A stretch of 64,000 bases of DNA from Lachnoclostridium sp. An118 (GTDB taxonomy: Bacteria; Bacillota; Clostridia; Lachnospirales; Lachnospiraceae), in NCBI RefSeq assembly GCF_002160985.1, contig NZ_NFLQ01000001.1, positions 62,001 through 126,000 of the forward strand, written 5' to 3'. Below the pieces are notes generated by a model. That model saw only the letters and a program-made list of their open reading frames with translations. It did not search any database and was not told the origin of the DNA. Position numbers and translations under genes: made by a program. Positions 41,669-48,479 of this stretch are shown in pieces; the first letter of the stretch is position 1; each line of letters begins with the position of its first letter.

Positions 41669-42343
41669 ATGTACCGTATTTTGATCGTGGAGGACGACAG
41701 CACCATCGCGGAGGCACTGAAGAGACATCTGGAGGGCTGGGATCATGAGACAGTGATAGCGGAGGATTTTAAGAATATCATGGCTGAGTTTACCAGGGTG
41801 GAGCCGGACCTTGTGCTCCTGGATATCGGCCTTCCCTTTTACAACGGATTTTACTGGTGCAGCCAGATACGGCAGGTTTCGGATGTGCCGATCATTTTTA
41901 TCTCCTCTGCCAGCGACAATATGAACATTGTCATGGCCATGAACATGGGAGGGGATGAGTTTATCGAGAAGCCCTTTGACCTGCATGTGGTCACCGCCAA
42001 GGTGCAGGCGATCCTGCGCCGGGCCTACTCCTACCGGGGCAGCGCAAGCCTCATGGAGTACAGGGGCTGCATCCTCAATCTGGCGGACGCTACAGTCACC
42101 TACCAGAACAGGAAGACGGACCTGACGAAAAATGAATTTAAGATTTTCCAGTGTCTCCTGGAAAATGCGGGAAAGATCGTGACGAGAGATGAGATCATCG
42201 CAAGGCTGTGGGAGAGCGACGCGTTCATCGACGAGAACACGCTGACGGTGAACGTGGCAAGGCTCAGAAAGAAGCTGGCCCAGATCGGCCTGGAGGAGGC
42301 TGTCGTGACGAAGAAAGGCATCGGGTACATGGTGGAGGCATGA
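41669..42343 (+). CDS. OmpR/BceR-type response regulator
   Basis: The 224-residue regulator has a receiver domain (RILIVEDDSTIAEALKRHL; Asp in LVLLDIGLPFYNGF, about residue 52; Lys in FIEKPFDLHV) and a winged helix (TDLTKNEFKIFQCLLENAGK, LTVNVARLRKKLAQIG). The GLPFYNGF active-site surrounding and the kinase type next to it point to the BceR group that answers to cell-wall antibiotics. It overlaps the kinase gene by four bases. A Bce-type transporter normally follows, but none is next to it here. Confidence 0.92.
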   Translation: MYRILIVEDDSTIAEALKRHLEGWDHETVIAEDFKNIMAEFTRVEPDLVLLDIGLPFYNGFYWCSQIRQVSDVPIIFISSASDNMNIVMAMNMGGDEFIEKPFDLHVVTAKVQAILRRAYSYRGSASLMEYRGCILNLADATVTYQNRKTDLTKNEFKIFQCLLENAGKIVTRDEIIARLWESDAFIDENTLTVNVARLRKKLAQIGLEEAVVTKKGIGYMVEA

Positions 42344-43359
42344 AGACGTTTGGATACTATCTGAAGGAAATAAGAAGGCCCCTGGCTGTCTATGCCGGGA
42401 CTGTGTTCATTTTTGCCCTTGTGGGCTATCTCTATGAGGTGACGCGGGACGCCGTGGGCTATGCCCTGCTCCTGTCGGCGGTCATCCTGCTGGTGTGCAC
42501 GGCCCTGGACCTTGCCCGCTATCTGAAGAGAGAAAGGCGGATAGAGGAGATACGGAGAAATCTCCCCTATGCGGACCCCATGCTTCCGGGGGCGGACACT
42601 CTGGCGGAGAGGGAGTACCAGGAAATGCTGACAGAGCTTTTAAGAAAGAGGAGCGAGGAGAAAAATGACGCTGCGGAGAGGCGGCAGGAGAGCATGGATT
42701 ATTACAGTCTGTGGGGGCACCAGATCAAGACGCCCATAGCGGCCATGCGCCTCCTTCTCCAGGAGGAGGAAAGAGAACGGCAGGGGAAGGACAGCTTTTT
42801 AAGGGAGATGGACAAGGAGCTGTTCCGGACAGAGCAGTATGTGGAGATGGTCATGACCTATCTGCGGATCGGGGACATTTCCCAGGATATGGTGCTCTCC
42901 TGGTATCCCCTGGACGACCTGATCCGCCAGGCGGTGAGAAAATATTCCAGGCTCTTTATCATCCAGAAGCTGAAGCTGGACTTTAAGGAGACGGACAGCC
43001 TGGTGCTGACGGATGAGAAGTGGCTTGTGTTTGTCATAGAACAGATTTTGTCCAACGCGCTGAAATACACAAAGGAGGGCGCTGTCTCCATCTATGCACA
43101 AAAAGATGGCCCCAGCCAGATTGCCCTTGTCATAGCGGACACAGGCATCGGCATTGCCCAGGAGGACCTGCCCCGGGTCTTTGAGCGGGGATTTACCGGA
43201 TACAACGGGAGGGAGTACAAGAAGTCCACGGGCATTGGCCTCTATCTTTGCAGGAGAGTGATGGACCGGCTCGGACACGGGATGCGGATCCAGTCTGCGC
43301 CGGGAGAGGGGACGAAGGTCTTTCTGGACCTGGGGAGAAAGCCTGTGGAGGCAGAATAA
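42340..43359 (+). CDS. BceS-type intramembrane-sensing histidine kinase
   Basis: The 339-residue kinase has two close membrane segments within residues about 14-62 and almost no outer loop (FGYYLKEIRRPLAVYAGTVF, ALLLSAVILLVCTALDLARY), as in BceS kinases that sense through a partner transporter. The H-box is MDYYSLWGHQIKTPIAAMRL (His about 130); the ATPase part shows VFVIEQILSNALKYTKEGAV and GFTGYNGREYKKSTGIGLYL. The start ATG 42340 overlaps the regulator stop. The expected transporter pair is missing; an 82-residue gene of unknown function follows. Confidence 0.92.
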   Translation: MKTFGYYLKEIRRPLAVYAGTVFIFALVGYLYEVTRDAVGYALLLSAVILLVCTALDLARYLKRERRIEEIRRNLPYADPMLPGADTLAEREYQEMLTELLRKRSEEKNDAAERRQESMDYYSLWGHQIKTPIAAMRLLLQEEERERQGKDSFLREMDKELFRTEQYVEMVMTYLRIGDISQDMVLSWYPLDDLIRQAVRKYSRLFIIQKLKLDFKETDSLVLTDEKWLVFVIEQILSNALKYTKEGAVSIYAQKDGPSQIALVIADTGIGIAQEDLPRVFERGFTGYNGREYKKSTGIGLYLCRRVMDRLGHGMRIQSAPGEGTKVFLDLGRKPVEAE

Positions 43360-43381
43360 AAGAAGAGAGAGGAGAACACCA

Positions 43382-43630
43382 ATGAAGATACAGAGACTGA
43401 CGACAAAGAGGGAAAAGGGCTATTCGGCTCCGGACATCCAGGAGGCCATAGACCGGCTGGGGCGCCTGGAAGACCTCTATGAGGCCCTCTATGCGGAGCA
43501 GGACAGGATCACTGCGGATATGGAGCGCCTCTCCCAGGCCGGGCGGACGAAGAGCGCCACCTACCGGCAGCTCTTTGCCAGCAAGATGAACGTGGCCAAT
43601 CTCATCTCCAGGATGGAGATCTACATGTGA
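43382..43630 (+). CDS. Small protein of unknown function
   Basis: I do not recognise this 82-residue protein. It is charged and mostly helical, with SAPDIQEAIDRLGRLEDLYE as a likely coiled-coil helix and a short end SKMNVANLISRMEIYM. It has no signal peptide or membrane span. The start follows AGAGGAG 22 bases after the BceS-type gene, so it is probably in the same transcript, in the position where a BceA gene is usually found. An adaptor or regulator role would be a guess. Confidence 0.65.
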   Translation: MKIQRLTTKREKGYSAPDIQEAIDRLGRLEDLYEALYAEQDRITADMERLSQAGRTKSATYRQLFASKMNVANLISRMEIYM

Positions 43631-43669
43631 AGAAGGCGGCTGGTGTATGAGATGATCATTATATAACTA

Positions 43670-43706
43670 AAAAGTTGACATCTAACATTTTAAAAGTTAA
43701 TATAAT
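43670..43706 (+). promoter_or_regulatory. Promoter and direct-repeat operator of the AbiE-like pair
   Basis: A perfect TTGACA (43675-43680) is followed 17 bases later by TAATAT (43698-43703) overlapping TATAAT (43701-43706). AAAAGTT occurs twice, at 43670-43676 and 43692-43698, 22 bases apart, across the -35 and -10, as expected if the first gene product represses its own promoter. Confidence 0.6.
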
Positions 43707-43743
43707 GTTATTATGATAAAAACAGCTGGGAGTGTATGAGGTT

Positions 43744-44697
43744 ATGGAATATATAGAAAGGCTTCTCAGGATAAAAGTGAGATATCGTCCATGGCAGTAT
43801 AAGGGAGAACTGCCCTACTATCTGTTAGAGCGGTATGAATTCCGAAAGGTCCTTCTTGACCGTGTGGCGGCTGTTTTTTTGTATCCGAAGGGAGAACTCG
43901 ATCAGATGGCCTCTGTCAGGAAACAGATTGCAAGGATACAGAAAGCGGAAAATCTGCCAGTTGTTATTGTTATGGATAAGATGAGCCGAAACCAGAGAGA
44001 GTACCTGATAGCTTCAGGAATTCCGTTTGTTGTTCCGGATAAACAGCTATACCTTCCCTTTATGGGGATTGTGCTGCAGGAAAAATTTGATGCAGCTCCA
44101 CTTCCGATTGAGAAACTGCAGCCCTCTGCCCAGGTATTGTTTTTTTACTATTTATATCAGAATACGGAACGGATTTATGCAAATGCGTTCATGAAAACAG
44201 CGGAGTGCTCAGGGATGACATTGACAAGGGCAGTCCGTCAGTTAGAACAGACCGGTCTGTTCGATACAGAAAAGGACGGAACCCGGATCGTATTAAGGGG
44301 GAAATTTACAGGGAGAATACTGTTTGAAAAAATGCGGCCTTATCTGATCTCACCAGTGAGAAAGGTTGTGTATGTGCACAGGGGGGAGGCATGTCTCAGA
44401 AATGCAAGTGTTGCGGGGCTGTCCGCTTTGTCGGAAAAGAGTATGATAAGCCCGCCTGATGTGGAGAGCTATGCAGTATATGGAAGAGGAGCCCGGCTCA
44501 AGGGTACGGAGAGACTGATGGATGCATCGGTTCAGGCAGAGGTTGAATTATGGAAATATGATCCGCAAATTCTCGGGAACAACGGAACGGTGGATACATT
44601 ATCGCTGGCAATGAGCCTTGTGGGCCGGACAGATGAACGGGTGGGAGAGGCGCTGGAGGATATGATGGAAGAAATGTGGGGGGAACAGGATGGTTAA
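43744..44697 (+). CDS. AbiEi-like winged-helix protein (putative antitoxin/regulator)
   Basis: The 317-residue protein is not clearly named by eye. It has an N-terminal alpha/beta part (RVAAVFLYPKGELDQMASVR, PVVIVMDKMSRNQREYL), a winged-helix region about 130-190 (ANAFMKTAECSGMTLTRAVR followed by QLEQTGLFDTEKDGTRIVL) and a C-terminal domain containing AGLSALSEKSMISPPDVESY. Its stop overlaps the start of a nucleotidyltransferase gene by eight bases, the layout of AbiE-type toxin-antitoxin pairs. Codon use is more AT-rich than in neighbours, a sign of transfer. ATG 43744 is preferred to GTG 43732. Role is inferred mainly from the partner. Confidence 0.6.
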   Translation: MEYIERLLRIKVRYRPWQYKGELPYYLLERYEFRKVLLDRVAAVFLYPKGELDQMASVRKQIARIQKAENLPVVIVMDKMSRNQREYLIASGIPFVVPDKQLYLPFMGIVLQEKFDAAPLPIEKLQPSAQVLFFYYLYQNTERIYANAFMKTAECSGMTLTRAVRQLEQTGLFDTEKDGTRIVLRGKFTGRILFEKMRPYLISPVRKVVYVHRGEACLRNASVAGLSALSEKSMISPPDVESYAVYGRGARLKGTERLMDASVQAEVELWKYDPQILGNNGTVDTLSLAMSLVGRTDERVGEALEDMMEEMWGEQDG

Positions 44698-45457
44698 GGG
44701 ATTTCAGAGTTTTGCCAGGTGGTTTCAGGGGTATGAAAAGGAATATGCGATCATCGGAGGAACGGCGTGCGATCTCCTGATGTCAGCAGAAGGTCTGGCT
44801 TTTAGAGCGACAAAGGATATTGATCTGGTTTTGATCCTTGAAGCTCTTACACCGGAATTTGGAGAGAGGTTCTGGCAGTATATTGTGCAGGCGGGATATG
44901 GGCATAGGAATAAAGGCACCGGAGAGCCACAATTCTATCGTTTTGCCCATCCAAAAAGCAGGGAATATCCGTTTATGATCGAATTGTTTACAAGACGTAC
45001 TGAAAAAATCCGGCTTCCGGACGAAGCAGTTTTGACTCCGCTGCCCTTAGAGGGAGATGTGTCCAGTCTCTCCGCAATTCTGTTAGACGACAATTATTAT
45101 GAGCTGCTGCGCGGAGGAAGAACAGAGGCAGAGGGTGTGACAGTTTTAGATGCAGGTCATCTGATCCTTTTTAAGACCAAGGCATGGCTGGACCTGTCTG
45201 CCCGAAGAGAGGCGGGCGAAACTGTGGACAGCAGGCATCTGCGGAAGCATAAGAATGATATTTTCCGCTTGTCTGCCTTGTTAGGACCGGCAACGAGGAT
45301 CAGTGTCAGTCCGCAGGTCTTATCTGATATACAGTCATTTATCGCTGCAATGGACGGAGAAACCGTAGATGAGAAGCAGCTGGGGCTTGCAAGGACGAAA
45401 GAAAATATTTTGCAGCAACTAAGTGATACATATACCGCGGAGGAGAAAAGAGAATAA
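44690..45457 (+). CDS. AbiEii-like nucleotidyltransferase (putative toxin)
   Basis: The 255-residue protein carries a DNA polymerase-beta-type nucleotidyltransferase motif near its start: YAIIGGTACDLLMSAEGLAF with the GG-x-A/C-x-D pattern, then RATKDIDLVLILEAL with the paired acidic residues (about 41-45). Later LDAGHLILFKTKAWLDLSAR with a conserved Lys resembles the AbiEii/AbiGii family. Such enzymes can transfer nucleotides to tRNA or proteins and stop growth, and some block phage. It overlaps the winged-helix gene by eight bases and is AT-richer than its surroundings. Active-site residues look intact. Confidence 0.72.
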   Translation: MVKGFQSFARWFQGYEKEYAIIGGTACDLLMSAEGLAFRATKDIDLVLILEALTPEFGERFWQYIVQAGYGHRNKGTGEPQFYRFAHPKSREYPFMIELFTRRTEKIRLPDEAVLTPLPLEGDVSSLSAILLDDNYYELLRGGRTEAEGVTVLDAGHLILFKTKAWLDLSARREAGETVDSRHLRKHKNDIFRLSALLGPATRISVSPQVLSDIQSFIAAMDGETVDEKQLGLARTKENILQQLSDTYTAEEKRE

Positions 45458-45465
45458 AAGCCATA

Positions 45466-45633
45466 TTACAAAGGCGGCAGATACCCCAGGCGGATGGCCT
45501 TTGTGACCGCCTCCACGGAGGAGGAGACGGAGAGCTTCTCAAATATATGCTGCAGATGGTTGGATACCGTCCGCTCGCTTACCTGTAAGCGGCGGGCGAT
45601 TTCTTTTCGCTTTATCCCCTGGGAGGAAGATCC
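45466..45633 (-). pseudogene. C-terminal remnant of a LuxR-type regulator
   Basis: On the minus strand 55 codons encode the end of a LuxR helix-turn-helix: KRKEIARRLQVSERTVSNHL, then IFEKLSVSSSVEAVTKAIRL and GYLPPL before TAA (45466-45468). An in-frame TAA lies directly upstream (45634-45636) and there is no start codon, so the receiver or sensor part and the first half of the DNA-binding domain are gone. The break coincides with the palindrome at 45632-45649, next to the AbiE-like genes. Confidence 0.82.
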
Positions 45634-45649
45634 TTACATTTTTGTAAGG
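45632..45649 (+). promoter_or_regulatory. Palindrome before the two-component system (candidate regulator site)
   Basis: CCTTACA and TGTAAGG are perfect inverted repeats around TTTT. TGTAAGG also occurs before the ABC genes at 47716-47722 and 63041-63047. Confidence 0.45.
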
Positions 45650-45672
45650 AGGAGGCGGGCGCTGCGCGGCCA

Positions 45673-45681
45673 TGGTATAAT
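45673..45681 (+). promoter_or_regulatory. Extended -10 promoter of the response regulator gene
   Basis: TGGTATAAT inside GCGCGGCCATGGTATAATAT then AACCAC (45664-45689), 40 bases before the ATG. No -35 is seen. It matches the element at 21314-21335. Confidence 0.5.
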
Positions 45682-45721
45682 ATAACCACTGACTACAGCA
45701 AAACAGGAGGCGGAGCAGAGC

Positions 45722-46423
45722 ATGGACAGACTATTTCTTCTGGAGGACGACAGAAGCCTGATAGACGGACTTAGGTATTCCCTTGAGAAAAACGGATTTC
45801 GGCTTACCGTGGCCCGCACGGTGGGGGAGGCCATGGAAAGGCTGGAGCGGACGGAGGACTATGACCTTCTGCTCCTGGACGTATCCCTCCCCGATGGGAC
45901 CGGGTTTGACGTGTGCCGGCAGGTGAGGGCGCAAGACGCAGGCATCCCCATTATCTTCCTCACGGCGGCTGACGAGGAGACCAACGTGATCCGGGGGCTG
46001 GACGGGGGCGGGGACGACTACATCACAAAGCCCTTCCGCTTAGGGGAGCTGTGCTCCCGCATCCGGGCACAGCTTCGGCGCAGCGGCCGGCCCCAGGAGA
46101 GGGAGAGAAAGGAGCTGCGCTCCGACGGCCTTTTCATAGACCTTCTGGCAGGCCGGGCCTACATGGAGGACAGGATGCTGGAGCTGACAGCGGCAGAGTA
46201 CCGCCTCCTCTGCCTTCTCGTGGAAAATGAGGGCCGGGTGCTGACGAGGACTCAGATTTTGGATGCCCTGTGGGATGGAAACGGGAGCTTTGTGGACGAC
46301 AACACCCTGTCCGTCTATGTGCGCCGTCTGCGGGAAAAGCTGGAGGAGGACCCGTCGGCTCCGGCCCACCTTCTGACAGTGCGGGGCCGAGGCTATGAAT
46401 GGAAGGGACAGAGGAGGGGATAA
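45722..46423 (+). CDS. OmpR-family response regulator
   Basis: The 233-residue regulator has a receiver (RLFLLEDDRSLIDGLRYSL; Asp in LLLLDVSLPDGTGFDV, about residue 52; Lys in YITKPFRLGEL) and a winged helix (LELTAAEYRLLCLLVENEGR, LSVYVRRLREKLEEDP). The kinase gene starts three bases after its stop and an ABC transporter follows, so the four genes make a sensing and efflux unit. AGGAGG (45706-45711) lies before the start. The palindrome and extended -10 upstream may be its own control region. Confidence 0.93.
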   Translation: MDRLFLLEDDRSLIDGLRYSLEKNGFRLTVARTVGEAMERLERTEDYDLLLLDVSLPDGTGFDVCRQVRAQDAGIPIIFLTAADEETNVIRGLDGGGDDYITKPFRLGELCSRIRAQLRRSGRPQERERKELRSDGLFIDLLAGRAYMEDRMLELTAAEYRLLCLLVENEGRVLTRTQILDALWDGNGSFVDDNTLSVYVRRLREKLEEDPSAPAHLLTVRGRGYEWKGQRRG

Positions 46424-46426
46424 AAG

Positions 46427-47698
46427 ATGAGAGGGATTTTGGAGGAAAGACAGACGAGGAGCTACCTGGCATTTATCCTCCTTCTGGCGGCGGCCATGGT
46501 GGCGGCAGCCTGTCTCCTTGGATGGAGGCAGACAGACCGGATGAGGGCCCTTTATTTCCAGTGGGAGGGCAGGGTCAGCTCCGGCCTCCTCGGGGAGGGG
46601 GTGGAGCCTGCGGTCATTGCCAGAGCCTTTGCCGGGACAGAGGTGACAGCGGAAGGAGAGAGGTTCCTTTTGCAGGCGGGCTACACGGAGGAGACCACGC
46701 CCCTCTGGCTTTTGCCGGACCTCTATGAGGCGGGGGTGAGGCAGGTGGGAGGACAGGCCGCTGTTTTTGGCGGACTGTCCCTTCTGCTGCTTATGGGGAC
46801 CCTTCTCTTCCTGGGACGGAGGCAGCGGCTCTATGAGAGGGCGGCGGAGGTGATGGGAGAGTACGCAGGGGGAAATTTCTCCCGTCATCTGCCGAGAAAT
46901 GAGCGGGGGACCCTGTTCCAGATGTTCGCCTCCGCGGAGCAGCTTGCCACGGCGCTGCAGGCCAGGAGCCAGGCCAGGCAGGCGGAAAAGGAGATGATGA
47001 AGGAGACCCTGTCCGACATCTCCCACCAGCTGAAAACCCCTCTGTCCGCTCTTTTCATGTACATGGAGATCATGGAGGGAGAGCCGGAGGAGCCCTCCGT
47101 GGTGCGGGAGTTTTCCGGGAAGGCCCTGAAGGCACTGGAGCGGATACAGGAGCTCATCCAGACGCTCTTAAAGGTGGCCCGGTTGGACGCAGGGGCGGTG
47201 GCCTTTGAGAAGGAGGACTGGCCTGTGGGCCAGCTTGCCGGAGAGGCGGCGGAGCAGCTTCTTGACAGGGCCCGCAAGGAAGAAAAGCAGCTCCTCCTCC
47301 AGGGGGAGGAACGCTCCCATCTGGTCTGTGACAGGTCCTGGATGCGGGAGGCACTCTCCAACCTCATAAAAAATGCCCTGGACCACACGGACCCGGGCGG
47401 CATCATCCGGGTGCGGTGGGAGGAGTCCCCGGCCATGCTGCGGATCTTCGTGGAGGACAACGGCCACGGCATACCGCCGGAGGACATCCATTTTATCTTC
47501 CGGCGCTTCTACAGGAGCAGCCGCTCCTCTGACAGGGAGGGGTGCGGGCTTGGGCTTCCCCTGGCAAAGTCTGTCATAGAGGGGCAGGGAGGCGTGATAC
47601 AGGTGGAGAGCCGGCCCGGCCGGGGGAGCCGGTTTATCATCTCCTTTCCGGGCTTTGGGACAGAGGCCGCGTCCGGCGGGCAGGTGACGAAACTGTAA
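46427..47698 (+). CDS. Sensor histidine kinase
   Basis: The 423-residue kinase has two membrane segments (YLAFILLLAAAMVAAACLLG about 13-32; QAAVFGGLSLLLLMGTLLFL about 109-128) with an outer loop of about 75 residues, then a HAMP-like linker. H-box: ETLSDISHQLKTPLSALFMY (His about 199). N-box: EALSNLIKNALDHTDPGGII. G-box: SSDREGCGLGLPLAKSVIEG. It pairs with the regulator just upstream. The outer loop suggests sensing of an extracellular peptide or drug rather than the loop-less Bce mode. Confidence 0.92.
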   Translation: MRGILEERQTRSYLAFILLLAAAMVAAACLLGWRQTDRMRALYFQWEGRVSSGLLGEGVEPAVIARAFAGTEVTAEGERFLLQAGYTEETTPLWLLPDLYEAGVRQVGGQAAVFGGLSLLLLMGTLLFLGRRQRLYERAAEVMGEYAGGNFSRHLPRNERGTLFQMFASAEQLATALQARSQARQAEKEMMKETLSDISHQLKTPLSALFMYMEIMEGEPEEPSVVREFSGKALKALERIQELIQTLLKVARLDAGAVAFEKEDWPVGQLAGEAAEQLLDRARKEEKQLLLQGEERSHLVCDRSWMREALSNLIKNALDHTDPGGIIRVRWEESPAMLRIFVEDNGHGIPPEDIHFIFRRFYRSSRSSDREGCGLGLPLAKSVIEGQGGVIQVESRPGRGSRFIISFPGFGTEAASGGQVTKL

Positions 47699-47795
47699 GC
47701 TCATATTCATCTGGCTGTAAGGCTAAGGGAGTAGGATATCTACTGTAAAAGGAAGGAGCCGGCCTGGCCGGCGCCGGATAAGGAGGACAAAGACA

Positions 47796-48479
47796 ATGGA
47801 ACTTTTACGTGTAGAAAATCTCAGCAAGACATACGGGAAGGGGGAAGCGGCGGTCCGGGCCCTGCGGGACGTCTCCTTTTCCATGGAACGGGGGGAGTTC
47901 GCCGCCGTGGTGGGAGAGTCCGGCTCCGGCAAGAGCACCCTTCTGAACTGCATCGGCGGGCTGGACGCTCCCACAGGGGGAAAGGTGTACCTGGACGGGG
48001 AGGACCTTTTCTCTATGACAGAAAACAAACGGACTATCTTCCGCAGGCAGAATATCGGTTTTATCTTCCAGTCCTTCCATCTCATCGAGGAGCTGGACGT
48101 GGAGCAGAACATTATTTTCCCCCTGCTTTTGGACTATCGGAAGCCAAAGAAGGGGCAGGTGGAGGAGCTTTTGGAGCTGCTGGGGCTCACAGAGAGACGC
48201 CACCATCTGCCGGGGCAGCTCTCCGGCGGGCAGCAGCAGAGGGTGGCCATCGGCCGGGCCCTGGTCATGCGCCCCATGCTCGTGCTGGCGGATGAGCCCA
48301 CAGGCAATCTGGACTCCAGGAGCAGCCGGGACGTGATGGACCTTCTCTGCAAGGCGTCCCGGCATTACCAGCAGACCGTCCTCATGATCACTCACAATAT
48401 GAACCTGACCGCCTCTGTGGACCGGGTCATGAAGGTGTCGGACGGAGTCCTCACAGAGATGGGAGGTGTGAGGCGATGA
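47796..48479 (+). CDS. ABC transporter ATP-binding protein (MacB/BceA type)
   Basis: The 227-residue ATPase has Walker A in [20 protein letters not shown] (about 37-44), the Q-loop in [20 protein letters not shown], the signature [15 protein letters not shown] and Walker B in [17 protein letters not shown]. It would power the FtsX-type permease whose gene overlaps it by four bases (ATGA). The spacer before it contains TGTAAGG (47716-47722) and TGTAAAAGG (47744-47752), possible regulator sites. The pair probably removes or senses cell-wall-active peptides. Confidence 0.95.
   Translation: MELLRVENLSKTYGKGEAAVRALRDVSFSMERGEFAAVVGESGSGKSTLLNCIGGLDAPTGGKVYLDGEDLFSMTENKRTIFRRQNIGFIFQSFHLIEELDVEQNIIFPLLLDYRKPKKGQVEELLELLGLTERRHHLPGQLSGGQQQRVAIGRALVMRPMLVLADEPTGNLDSRSSRDVMDLLCKASRHYQQTVLMITHNMNLTASVDRVMKVSDGVLTEMGGVRR

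Noticed and set aside
43382-45457. Integrated mobile element with integrase around the AbiE-like pair
   Set aside because: There is no integrase, transposase or clear attachment-site repeat; only base composition and a neighbouring remnant hint at transfer.
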